Shown one piece after another: positions 8,801 to 16,704 of a DNA stretch of 64,000 bases. Below the pieces are notes generated by a model. It did not search any database, was not told where the DNA came from, and saw only the letters and a program-made list of their open reading frames with translations. The number at the start of each line of letters is the position of its first letter. The first letter of the stretch is position 1. The position numbers were made by a program, and so were the translations under genes. Location of the stretch: the NCBI RefSeq assembly GCF_000238295.3, contig NZ_AHCD03000034.1:1-64000 (forward strand), in the 5' to 3' direction. Origin of the DNA: Pseudoalteromonas rubra. Its GTDB lineage: Bacteria; Pseudomonadota; Gammaproteobacteria; Enterobacterales; Alteromonadaceae.

Positions 8801-9283
8801 TTACTGGAGCCATTTATACATAATATGACTATCAACAAAACCCAAACTGGGATGACGGTAAGCCTTTGGAATCGTGCCAATAATCTGATATCCCAGCCTT
8901 TGCCACAACTGTACCGCCACCTGATTACTGGCAACCACAGAATTAAACTGCATCGCACGATAACCCAGCTTGATTGCTTCACTTTGAGAGTGTTCACACA
9001 ATGTACGAGCAACGCCTTTGCCTCTTGCCTGGGGGGCAACCATATAGCCACAATTGCAAATATGGTTGCTGGGGCCCATGGCATTGGCCTTGAGGTAATA
9101 ACTTCCCAGGATCTCATCCTCTTCGACCATGACATAAGCCTTGTCTACATTTTCGCACCACAGCGCATAAGCTTGCTGTTGTGACATACCTGGGTCAAAT
9201 GCATAAGTCTCTTGCTGCTCAATGATTTCTTTAAACGTTGGCCAGAAATGTTGAAAGTCGTTTTGTGTCATTATTCTTATCAT
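8801..9283 (-). CDS. GNAT-family N-acetyltransferase
   Basis: A 160-residue single-domain acetyltransferase. The acetyl-CoA pyrophosphate-binding motif A is clear at residues 83-93 (APQARGKGVAR), preceded by the usual beta-4 strand and followed by NQVAVQLWQRLGY, the motif B region. The ribosome site TTGGAGAAACC precedes the ATG. The acceptor is unknown; relatives modify small amines or protein N-termini. Confidence 0.88.
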   Translation of the reverse strand: MIRIMTQNDFQHFWPTFKEIIEQQETYAFDPGMSQQQAYALWCENVDKAYVMVEEDEILGSYYLKANAMGPSNHICNCGYMVAPQARGKGVARTLCEHSQSEAIKLGYRAMQFNSVVASNQVAVQLWQRLGYQIIGTIPKAYRHPSLGFVDSHIMYKWLQ

Positions 9284-9487
9284 GGTTTCTCCAATTCAGC
9301 ATTACAGACAAAACGCAGTCGTTAAGCAGCGTCACTGTCATCTGCGTATTCCCACGGGCTTTTGCAATACGATATTAAACGCCGGTTACTTAGCGGCTTT
9401 TAACCGATGGTATTTTCAACGCGCAATCAAGGTTGCCGGGTATCAGCTTATTTATAATCCAAAGAGATGTCACTTTTAAACAAAGAG

Positions 9488-9507
9488 AGGCACCTAGCGC
9501 GGTGCCT
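9488..9507 (-). terminator. Putative terminator of the YaiI-family gene
   Basis: AGGCACC and GGTGCCT arms with a 6-base loop. On the minus strand the stem is followed by TCTCTTTGTTT, a weak U-rich tail. It sits immediately after the stop codon at 9512. Confidence 0.6.
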
Positions 9508-9511
9508 TAGA

Positions 9512-10015
9512 TTAGCCTTTATTTTGCTGTAGCCAGCGGTCTAAGCTGTTGGCGAACTGTTGTTTTTCAGCTTGTCCTAATGGCGGGGGACCCCCACTGA
9601 CCATGCCGCTGCTGCGCATGGTGTCCATAAAATCGCGAATATTAAGCCGCGATCGAATGTTTTCTCTTGTGAACTCTTCTCCACGTGTGCTCAGTGCTAA
9701 CCCGCCTTTTTCAATGGCTTCGGCTGCCAATGGTATGTCACTGGTGATCACCAGATCGCCGGCGCACATGCGGCGCACAATTTCATTGTCAGCCACATCA
9801 AAGCCACTACTCACCTGCAGCTTGTGGATATGAGGTGAAGGCGGCGTTTTAATATATTGATTGGCGACGAATGTCACCGAGATCTGGGTTCTGACTGCGG
9901 CACGAAACAAGATTTCACGGATCACTACAGGACACGCATCTGCGTCCACCCATATATTTTTCTTATTGTCCAAAACTGGCTCATTAATTCGGTTTGCTAT
10001 GCGGCAAGTGTACAA
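9512..10015 (-). CDS. YaiI/YqxD family protein (UPF0178, DUF188)
   Basis: This protein of up to 167 residues carries the family signature VDADACP near its N-terminus and a PIN-like alpha/beta fold with conserved Asp residues (LVITSDIPLA). Members are widespread and their exact function is not settled; nuclease-like folds suggest RNA or DNA processing. The start is uncertain. Family members usually begin a few residues before VDADACP, but here no ATG is close, so either the ATG at 10015 adds about 20 residues or a TTG at 9973 is used. Confidence 0.85.
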   Translation of the reverse strand: MYTCRIANRINEPVLDNKKNIWVDADACPVVIREILFRAAVRTQISVTFVANQYIKTPPSPHIHKLQVSSGFDVADNEIVRRMCAGDLVITSDIPLAAEAIEKGGLALSTRGEEFTRENIRSRLNIRDFMDTMRSSGMVSGGPPPLGQAEKQQFANSLDRWLQQNKG

Positions 10016-10030
10016 CTTGCCGCAGCGTAG

Positions 10031-11914
10031 CTAAAGCGTGAATTTCGATAATAAACCTTCTTGCTCATGGGCATGTTGTGTCAGCACTTTGCTTGACTCA
10101 AACTGGCGAACGGCAAAGCTCCCCACTTCGACGCTAATATCATTGATATTGGAGGTATTTTTATTGATTTCCTCAATCACCACGCTTTGCTCTTCAATCG
10201 CGGTTGCTATCTGGATGTTGCGGTCCATGATGTCTTTCACCGCTTCTGAAATCTCATTCAACATGCCTGTAGCCTGCTCAGTCTGCTCCACACACAATAA
10301 CGTTTTATCACGACTGCTGCCCATCGCACTTTGGACCTGAATAGACGATGCCTGGATCTGTTCAATCATTGATTTGATTTCAGTAGTTGATTCTTGCGTT
10401 TTGGTTGCCAAAGATCGTACTTCGTCGGCAACCACCGCAAAGCCCCGGCCCTGCTCGCCGGCCCGGGCAGCTTCGATGGCGGCATTCAGCGCCAAGAGAT
10501 TGGTTTGCTCAGCAATGCCATTAATAACAGACAAAATATTTTCAATACTCTGACTGTATTCCGCCAGCTGTGTACTCATCTCGTGCGAGATATTTATCTC
10601 ATCGGCCAGTGCGCTGATCTCACCACGGGTTTTCTGAAATACCTGTTGCCCTTCTGCCGCCCTTTCATTGACGGAAGTGATTGATGTCGCGGCATTTTGG
10701 GCACTACCAGCAATCTCGCTGGAAGTCGTGCTCATCTCATGCATTGCCGTTGCCAGCCCTTCAATCAGTTGTACCTGTTCATTGAGCTGACTACTAGACT
10801 GATTCGCCAGTGTACTCGCTTCGTCACAACTGGCCACCACCAGATCAGCGCGTTGCTTCACATCTGTCACCAGGCTATGTAATGACCCCAGAAATTGATT
10901 GAATTCCTGCGCGACCTTACCACATTCATCTTCGTGTTTTATTCGCACTCGCTGAGTAAGATCACCACTCCCAGACGCAATATTGGTGATTGCATCATTG
11001 AGATCTTTCAGCGGTCTCAATAATTGAATTGCCAAAGCCCGACTCAAAAAGGCTCCGAGCAATATGGCCACCACTGCCAACATCAATGTGCTCATTGAAA
11101 GCTCTCTTAAATCACTGAAAACCAGCGCCTCATCCAGCAGCACGGCCAAATACCAATCAGTCCCATACTGCTGCGATAACGGGTAAAAATAGAGTAGCTT
11201 GGCTTCCCCTTTAACCGTCACTTCTAATAGTGTCTTTTCAGCTGATTTATTCAGTTGTGGCGACAAACTACTGAGCGGTTTACCATTCAGTTTGGCGTTT
11301 TGGTGAGAGACAATAATCCCCTTACTGTCGACTAAAAATGCATAGCCTGTACCATCAAAGTTCACCGCATTCACACTTTTGGCGATGGTATCTAAGCTCA
11401 GATCGCCCCCAATCGCGCCGCGAAATTGCCCGCCTGAATTAATAGGCGCAACCACTGAGAGCAACAATTCACCGGTTGCTGCGTCGGTATAAGGGCTGGT
11501 AAACACCGTTTTACCTTTGTCTCTGGCCAGGCGGTACCAGCCTCGTTCCCTAAAATCCACATCTGGCGGGTTTTGCCTGTTGGGATTGTTCGAACGCAAT
11601 ATTCTCTCTGTGCTTAAGGTACCAAATGACAACAAAAAGGCATCTTTAAAATAAGGGGATTCGAGCCCCTTTTGAAACTGCTCAGGGCTAAAGTCAGCTT
11701 CAATCTGACTGCGCAGCAATCGAATTAAAGCGGCTTTTTCAGCCAACCAATTATCAATACCCAGTGCCAGCAATTGTGCGGAATCACTGACATATGCAGT
11801 GGTTTTCTTTTTCATAGAGGCATTGACCAGCCAATAGGTTGTCGTACTGATCACCAAGATGATCATAAAGATGAGTAACGCCGATGCCAAAGAGAACTTG
11901 CTGCGAATCTTCAT
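10031..11914 (-). CDS. Methyl-accepting chemotaxis protein with periplasmic dCache-like sensor
   Basis: A transmembrane chemoreceptor of about 627 residues. After TM1 comes a large periplasmic double-Cache-type domain (about residues 40-270, with the FRERGWYRLA and DAATGELLLSV signatures). TM2, a HAMP domain and the cytoplasmic signalling domain follow. The hairpin tip that contacts CheA and CheW is fully conserved (NLLALNAAIEAARAGEQGRG). No C-terminal CheR-binding pentapeptide is visible. dCache receptors commonly sense amino acids or organic acids. I take the ATG at 11914; an in-frame GTG at 11938 would add eight residues. Confidence 0.93.
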   Translation of the reverse strand: MKIRSKFSLASALLIFMIILVISTTTYWLVNASMKKKTTAYVSDSAQLLALGIDNWLAEKAALIRLLRSQIEADFSPEQFQKGLESPYFKDAFLLSFGTLSTERILRSNNPNRQNPPDVDFRERGWYRLARDKGKTVFTSPYTDAATGELLLSVVAPINSGGQFRGAIGGDLSLDTIAKSVNAVNFDGTGYAFLVDSKGIIVSHQNAKLNGKPLSSLSPQLNKSAEKTLLEVTVKGEAKLLYFYPLSQQYGTDWYLAVLLDEALVFSDLRELSMSTLMLAVVAILLGAFLSRALAIQLLRPLKDLNDAITNIASGSGDLTQRVRIKHEDECGKVAQEFNQFLGSLHSLVTDVKQRADLVVASCDEASTLANQSSSQLNEQVQLIEGLATAMHEMSTTSSEIAGSAQNAATSITSVNERAAEGQQVFQKTRGEISALADEINISHEMSTQLAEYSQSIENILSVINGIAEQTNLLALNAAIEAARAGEQGRGFAVVADEVRSLATKTQESTTEIKSMIEQIQASSIQVQSAMGSSRDKTLLCVEQTEQATGMLNEISEAVKDIMDRNIQIATAIEEQSVVIEEINKNTSNINDISVEVGSFAVRQFESSKVLTQHAHEQEGLLSKFTL

Positions 11915-12004
11915 ATTATTTAGGCCAAATAAAATCACCCTTTGCCAAAGTGTTGTCTATAATTCCAGTTATCGCAACTAACGCAACAAATTTGGTAATT
12001 TGCT

Positions 12005-13204
12005 ATGAATAACGCGATCTCTTCTGTGGCTAAAGCCACCCTGGTTGCACTTTGTGTGCCGCTCACCTGTGCTCATGCAAACACCGAACGCGCTGTCACT
12101 ATGGCTGACATCGAAGCGCTCGAAGCTCAGCTCAAAGCACTTAAGGCGCGCTTTGAAAGGCAAAACCCACCCGCCGCTCAAACAACACAAAATGCTAAAC
12201 CAACACCCAACAAAGCAGCTGCATCAAATGCAAAAGCCGCTTCCTCGGCCAGTTCAGCTAAACCTGCGCGCACTGAAGAAAAGCGCAAATTGGACGTATA
12301 CGCGACCATGCGCCCCACATACGGTCGCCTGGAGACCAACGGAGAGGATAATTGGGACGTGCGTGACGCCCTGTCCCATGCCGGACTCAAGGTTACCCAC
12401 GAATTTTACAAAGACTGGAGCGCAGAGCTGCATGGAGAGTGGAGTATTGACGTTGCTAATGAAGGCAACTTTGGTCGCTCCCGGCGGGCCTACACCGCGC
12501 TGAACACACCTGTAGGCCGTTTTGGCATAGGTAAGCAACGGCCCGCACAATATCTTTTTATTGCCGAGTATGTTGATATCTTCAATCATGCCAACAGTCC
12601 GTTTGCGTATGACCCTGAGAGCCTCTTCTTCGTAGATAACCTGATCAGTTACCGACTTACACCCGGGCCTTTTACTTTTGTTGCAGTGGCACAGTTTAAT
12701 GGCGAGTCGGGTAGTAATTCAGATGATTTGGTCAATGTTGGTCTGAGTTATGATGCTAACGATTTGCATGCTGCTGTCACCTACCAGCAAAACGACGTTT
12801 ATACCGATGATGTCCAGCTCGGGGATAACAGTCTATGGGCAACCTCGCTGGCCTATCAATTTACACCTCGCTTCTATGCCGCCGTCGCTTATCAGGATAA
12901 GGATTACAACAGAGATGCTGCAGGTGCAGACCGCAGTGGACACACCTTCGATTTATCCTTTGCTTACCAACTGGCCAAAGCCTACAAACTGAAAGCAGGC
13001 TACTTTGATTTTGATGACGGATATCAGGATTCAGATCCGGCCGCAGGCGGCTTTGATGGCTATAACCTGACACTGGAGTGGAGCCCAATTAAAGTACTCA
13101 GAATTCACCTTGAGTACCTTAACAAGTCGTTCGTCAATGGCGATGACTTCGACTCCATTTCTATCGGCTTCAGGTATGACTACAAAACCACGGTTGAGTA
13201 TTAG
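12005..13204 (+). CDS. Outer-membrane porin with N-terminal coiled coil
   Basis: This 399-residue protein has a signal peptide ending near AHA, a short helical coiled-coil (about residues 34-55, EALEAQLKALKARFE), an Ala/Lys/Ser-rich linker, and then alternating amphipathic strands ending in the C-terminal signature FRYDYKTTVEY. The layout resembles DcaP- or OprP/O-like trimeric porins, where the coiled coil projects into the periplasm. Substrate is unknown. The stop codon overlaps that of the convergent NAD(P)-binding protein by 4 bp. Confidence 0.85.
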   Translation: MNNAISSVAKATLVALCVPLTCAHANTERAVTMADIEALEAQLKALKARFERQNPPAAQTTQNAKPTPNKAAASNAKAASSASSAKPARTEEKRKLDVYATMRPTYGRLETNGEDNWDVRDALSHAGLKVTHEFYKDWSAELHGEWSIDVANEGNFGRSRRAYTALNTPVGRFGIGKQRPAQYLFIAEYVDIFNHANSPFAYDPESLFFVDNLISYRLTPGPFTFVAVAQFNGESGSNSDDLVNVGLSYDANDLHAAVTYQQNDVYTDDVQLGDNSLWATSLAYQFTPRFYAAVAYQDKDYNRDAAGADRSGHTFDLSFAYQLAKAYKLKAGYFDFDDGYQDSDPAAGGFDGYNLTLEWSPIKVLRIHLEYLNKSFVNGDDFDSISIGFRYDYKTTVEY

Positions 13205-13923
13205 CCCTGGTCTTGATTATACAGTACAGGGGAGCAGCCCTGCCATTGCTGCCACAGTGCCGGGTCAAGCGCTAACTGACACATAAAGTGAGCGACATTG
13301 ATCCGGCTTGTTTTGCCCGCATCAAAAATGGCGTCACGTATTGGAGATGGGTGAACGTCATAAGCTGTGACCTGAGCATCATTTGTCAACGAATCTGGCC
13401 TAACCACGGCCCACTCTACCCCCTCCTTTACAGGGGAGCAGGCACGTAAAAACTTCGCAGCAGCCTCATTATCAGGATGAGGTGGCAGACATAAACGTAA
13501 TAACGCCACCACGGCACGATGTGCCAGAGGTGGCCGCTCATGCAAAGACTCGCATGTGCACCCTGTACTGTTCATTAAGATAAACTTAACAGGACTCCCG
13601 CCATCCTTGTTTGCAATTGCCTGACACACACTTTGCACTGCATCACGCACCAGGCGACGGGGATGGCCATAAATACCCTGAAACGTTGCCCGATGTCCCA
13701 GACAACAAATAACCGTTTTCACGTCCGCCACTAACGCTTCGAGTTCCCAGGTGTTCAACTCGGCAATATTGCCTACCCTGACATCCAGTTGTGGGTTAGC
13801 TTTGAGCGTTTCCAGTTGTGCACTGCTTTGCCGGACAAGGACTCTGACTTGCACCTGTGCCAACATCAGCTGCTCAACAACCAGCCTGCCCGTCGCCCCG
13901 CTTGCTCCAATCACTAAAATCAT
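13201..13923 (-). CDS. NAD(P)-binding protein of the NmrA-like / atypical SDR type
   Basis: A protein of about 240 residues beginning with a Rossmann dinucleotide-binding motif, IGASGATGRLV (Gly6, Gly9, Gly12). It lacks a canonical YxxxK pair in the usual context, so it fits the NAD(P)H-binding/NmrA-like group that serves as redox sensors or reductases. The start at 13923 is chosen because AAGGA lies 6-7 bases upstream and the motif then falls at residues 6-12; the longer in-frame start at 13944 is unlikely. Function beyond cofactor binding is not known. Confidence 0.82.
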   Translation of the reverse strand: MILVIGASGATGRLVVEQLMLAQVQVRVLVRQSSAQLETLKANPQLDVRVGNIAELNTWELEALVADVKTVICCLGHRATFQGIYGHPRRLVRDAVQSVCQAIANKDGGSPVKFILMNSTGCTCESLHERPPLAHRAVVALLRLCLPPHPDNEAAAKFLRACSPVKEGVEWAVVRPDSLTNDAQVTAYDVHPSPIRDAIFDAGKTSRINVAHFMCQLALDPALWQQWQGCSPVLYNQDQG

Positions 13924-14018
13924 AACGCATCCTTTGGCTGTCATTTATCAGGAGTGTAACGTGAAGGGAGCGGATTAAAACAGGCACAAAAATGTGACAA
14001 ATGGTAAGTAGATTTTTC

Positions 14019-14039
14019 AGCCGGCCCTACAGGCCGGCT
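14019..14039. other. GC-rich hairpin after the SYLF lipoprotein gene
   Basis: AGCCGGCC and GGCCGGCT arms with a 5-base loop make a strong stem just downstream of the lipoprotein stop codon at 14067. There is no U tract on the minus strand, so it may act as a Rho-assisted terminator or an mRNA end stabiliser. Confidence 0.5.
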
Positions 14040-14066
14040 AGGTGTCGTTGCCAGGGGTAAGTGGAA

Positions 14067-14630
14067 TTAGTTTAATTCCTTGTCTTGCCAGAATTTCGTT
14101 CCTTTGACTGTCGCCTGCAATGCCAGGCCACTTTCGGTAAATGTATACACTGTCACATCCCCATAGTAGACTTCGCCTTCAATAGAGGCCCCTTTATCAG
14201 CAGCCCTTGCCGCGGCATCGGCATTTCCGCCAAACGTCCAGCCGGACTCCACAAATTGTTTCATCGCCGCCTGGGTATGAAACACCATCACGATACGATA
14301 ATCCTTTGCACCCAGACCCAGTCCAACACCGCCTTCGGCCATATTCATGTATGTTGACTGACCTGTGGTGTTATTTTCTACGACACCATAGCCTGTGCCT
14401 GCGGCAACAAAAATGATATTCAGATTCGCATTAGAAAACACCGCATATCCAGGCGCATTGCTCAGCTGGGCGCGAACATCCGGCTTTTTACTATAGAGCT
14501 TGGTTAAAGTATCTCGTTTCATCTTTTGAATTTCAGAACGCTTTTGGACAGCATCACCCGGCCCCATAGACGCACAAGCGCTCAGTAACACAGACAAAAC
14601 AACCGACATCAGCAATGGAATTGTACGCAT
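14067..14630 (-). CDS. SYLF-domain (Ysc84-like) lipoprotein
   Basis: This 187-residue protein starts with a lipoprotein signal whose lipobox LSAC puts the acylated Cys at residue 19. The rest is a SYLF/Ysc84 domain, recognisable from GYAVFSNANLN, GTGYGVVENN and GGVGLGLGAKDYRIVMVF. In eukaryotes the domain binds phosphoinositides; bacterial versions are exported and poorly understood. AAAAGGTATGCG gives a good ribosome site. The gene lies downstream, on the same strand, of two tandem terminator-bearing elements (14723-15206), which may influence its expression. Confidence 0.85.
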   Translation of the reverse strand: MRTIPLLMSVVLSVLLSACASMGPGDAVQKRSEIQKMKRDTLTKLYSKKPDVRAQLSNAPGYAVFSNANLNIIFVAAGTGYGVVENNTTGQSTYMNMAEGGVGLGLGAKDYRIVMVFHTQAAMKQFVESGWTFGGNADAAARAADKGASIEGEVYYGDVTVYTFTESGLALQATVKGTKFWQDKELN

Positions 14631-14722
14631 ACCTTTTTCCTTTTACAGTTAGAAGCAGGCAGTTGATTCGCTGCCCGCAGAAAAACGTCATCTTAAGGGT
14701 AGGCAGGTTAGGCGCAGCTGAA

Positions 14723-14875
14723 CAGAAAACGCAGGCAAAAAAAGGCCGCATTAAAGCGGCCTTAACACACATCATGGGTAATCATGAAGGGATAAATGTG
14801 AAAACAAGGTCATTGTAACTCGGCCGTTATAAAATAAAATCATATTAAAACGTTTCTTTAGCTCGGTATTTTCGA
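14723..14875 (-). repeat. Tandem element copy 1: conserved hairpin plus terminator
   Basis: This 153-bp segment is about 90% identical to 15049-15201, at an offset of exactly 326 bp. Read on the minus strand it runs from the end of a micro-ORF, through an AT-rich stretch, to a strongly conserved part with nested inverted repeats (CACAT...ATGTG around TCATG...CATGA, about 14765-14795), and ends in an intrinsic terminator. It looks like the 3' part of a small transcript. Confidence 0.85.
14737..14763 (-). terminator. Intrinsic terminator of tandem element 1
   Basis: AAGGCCGC and GCGGCCTT arms followed on the minus strand by seven T residues. It lies about 105 bp upstream of the SYLF lipoprotein start, so transcription arriving from the right would end here unless it reads through. 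Confidence 0.85.
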
Positions 14876-14892
14876 AGAGTTACTTTCCTCAT
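14845..14892 (-). CDS. Micro-ORF, 15 aa (MRKVTLRKYRAKETF)
   Basis: An ATG with AAGGAG about 13 bases upstream opens a 15-codon frame rich in basic residues. A comparable 11-codon frame occupies the same place in the second copy (15171-15206). Both share RKYR. The function is unknown: it could be a leader peptide, a small peptide gene or chance. Shared position, ribosome sites and the RKYR core are the only support. Confidence 0.35.
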   Translation of the reverse strand: MRKVTLRKYRAKETF

Positions 14893-15048
14893 GTCTATTT
14901 GCTTACTCCTTAATATGGTGGCCTGACTGACAATACCTTTGTCATCGATGTCCTTGTTGTTTTTATGGAGTTATATTGTCCTGCTGAAAAAGGCAGTGAA
15001 AGGAAGAGACGACCCACAACAAAACCTCATGTTTTGAGCCCAACACAG

Positions 15049-15201
15049 CAGAAAACTCAGGCAAAAAAAAGGCCGCATAAAGCGGCCTTAACACACATCA
15101 TGGGTAATCATGAAGGGATAAATGTGAAAACAAAATCATTGTAACTTGGTCGCTATAAAATAAAATCATATTATAACGCGCCTTCTATTCGGTATTTTCG
15201 A
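15049..15201 (-). repeat. Tandem element copy 2: conserved hairpin plus terminator
   Basis: Second copy of the element at 14723-14875. The terminator-proximal 50 bp are essentially unchanged, whereas differences cluster around the AT-rich middle and in the micro-ORF. Both copies point left, toward the SYLF lipoprotein gene. Confidence 0.85.
15063..15089 (-). terminator. Intrinsic terminator of tandem element 2
   Basis: GGCCGC and GCGGCC arms with a short loop and eight T residues on the minus strand. It would end any transcript coming from the micro-ORF at 15206. Confidence 0.85.
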
Positions 15202-15206
15202 TGCAT
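15171..15206 (-). CDS. Micro-ORF, 11 aa (MHRKYRIEGAL)
   Basis: An ATG preceded by GAGGAAAA at a 4-base gap, a strong ribosome site, opens an 11-codon frame containing RKYR like its counterpart at 14845-14892. It ends just as the AT-rich conserved segment begins. Its role is unknown. Confidence 0.35.
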   Translation of the reverse strand: MHRKYRIEGAL

Positions 15207-15360
15207 AGTTTTTCCTCGTTTATGTTTGCTGATTCGCTTAGCAAGTTTCGGCAAATGGCAACGCCTGAGTCTTCAACACTGCTGTTATTTTGTTAGTTAA
15301 ATCAAGTCACTCTGAGGTATCATCGCCACTATCCTTGCACACCATTTTGACTGACCTGAT

Positions 15361-16212
15361 ATGCATCACCTGATTTTTGTCACCCTGCTATGGGCGTTTT
15401 CATTCAGCCTGATCGGCGTTTATCTCGCTGGTTCGGTTGACCTTTGGTTCGCCGCGCTGAGTCGTATTGCGCTGGCAACCCTGGTTTTCTTGCCATTCAT
15501 TCGCTGGCAGCAAACAGCTCGCCCTGTGATGTTCAGGTTAATGACAATAGGTGCAATACAGATTGGTGCTATGTATGGTTTCTATTACCATGCCTTTGTG
15601 TTTTTAACTGTACCGGAAGTCCTGTTGTTTACTGTTATGACACCGGTGTACATCACTTTACTTAATGACCTGTTCGAAAAACGCTTTAATGCACGCTATT
15701 TGCTGGTCGCATTAATCGCAACACTGGGCGCTGTCGTCATCCGTCTGACAACACCTAACCCGGACTTTTGGCTTGGCTTTATGGTAGTTCAGGGTGCCAA
15801 TCTGTGTTTTGCACTGGGGCAGGTTTTATATAAACGACTGGCTGAGCAGCATGCCTTAGTCCACCACCAGTGCTTTGGCTTTTTCTTTATCGGCGCACTG
15901 GCCGTGTCCTCGTTGAGTTTTGCTTTGTTTGGAGATTTGAACCAACTCCCTTCGACGCAGCTACAATGGGGGATCTTAATTTATTTAGGCCTTATTGCCT
16001 CTGCTCTTGGTTATTTTATCTGGAATAAAGGCGTCACCCTGGTTTCCGTGGGAGCACTGGCAGTCATGAACAATGTGCTGATCCCTGCCGGGATCCTGGT
16101 GAATATCCTGATCTGGAATCGCACCGCCGATCTAGTCAGTCTGGGTCTTGGCAGCGCGATTATCTTTTTGGCCCTGGGCGTTAATCAGTACTTTGACACA
16201 CGTTTACGTTAA
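15361..16212 (+). CDS. EamA-family (DMT superfamily) transporter
   Basis: This 283-residue protein has ten predicted transmembrane helices in two EamA repeats (WAFSFSLIGVY at the start; GLIASALGYFIWNKG in the second half). It resembles carboxylate/amino-acid/amine exporters of this superfamily more than the transporter at 2867. The substrate is unknown. The ATG is supported by family length only, as no strong ribosome site is visible. Its stop overlaps that of the convergent GNAT gene by 4 bp. Confidence 0.88.
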   Translation: MHHLIFVTLLWAFSFSLIGVYLAGSVDLWFAALSRIALATLVFLPFIRWQQTARPVMFRLMTIGAIQIGAMYGFYYHAFVFLTVPEVLLFTVMTPVYITLLNDLFEKRFNARYLLVALIATLGAVVIRLTTPNPDFWLGFMVVQGANLCFALGQVLYKRLAEQHALVHHQCFGFFFIGALAVSSLSFALFGDLNQLPSTQLQWGILIYLGLIASALGYFIWNKGVTLVSVGALAVMNNVLIPAGILVNILIWNRTADLVSLGLGSAIIFLALGVNQYFDTRLR

Positions 16213-16664
16213 AGCGCCTTGCGAAACCGGATCTGCATATCCAGTAAAGTCTGCGACGACACTGCTGGCTGTGTCAGTTCCGCGATATGGTAGTCGTGAC
16301 TGACAAGCATCTGCAACATGGTTTTAAAGCGGTTCATCGTTTTTACTTCAATATGACTGAACCCCTGCTCACGGCACCAACGCTCCTGCTCCAGCAATAA
16401 CGCTCGCGCCAGCCCTTTGCCCCGATAGGCCGGCAAGACAGCCCCAATCCAGCTATAAAACTGCTGTGGGGCCTGCTCATAACCCAGCTTATATGCAACA
16501 GGCTGGCCTTCGCAGCTGGCTATCAGCGCCAGGTAAGTGCGTCCAGATAATCTCTGGAGGATATCCGCTTGCGTCTTGGGCTGAGAAAACTCCGGGATCT
16601 GCTGCTCTACAGAGAGTATCTCTTCAATACTCCCCTGATGAATCTGCCATTTTGCTTGCGTCAT
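16209..16664 (-). CDS. GNAT-family N-acetyltransferase
   Basis: A 151-residue acetyltransferase with motif A at LPAYRGKGLARALLLEQE and the preceding strand YSWIGAV. The ATG at 16664 has AAGG about 9 bases upstream and begins at the fold. A longer frame to 16817 runs into the helicase coding region on the same strand and adds no recognisable domain. It follows the helicase gene by about 40 bp and could be cotranscribed with it. Confidence 0.85.
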   Translation of the reverse strand: MTQAKWQIHQGSIEEILSVEQQIPEFSQPKTQADILQRLSGRTYLALIASCEGQPVAYKLGYEQAPQQFYSWIGAVLPAYRGKGLARALLLEQERWCREQGFSHIEVKTMNRFKTMLQMLVSHDYHIAELTQPAVSSQTLLDMQIRFRKAL

Positions 16665-16704
16665 TACCTGACCTTCCAACTTATTTTCAACGTGACCTGG
16701 TACA

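Noticed and set aside
9282..9479. 65-residue frame on the plus strand between the GNAT gene and the YaiI-type gene
   Set aside because: The composition looks random, it starts inside the GNAT gene's leader and no domain is visible. The 228-bp gap probably holds only the GNAT promoter and a terminator.
14769..14840. 23-codon frame conserved in both tandem elements (starts MILFY, ends HDYP)
   Set aside because: It has no ribosome site, and the few differences between copies mostly change amino acids, so coding is unlikely; it is reported only as part of the RNA element.
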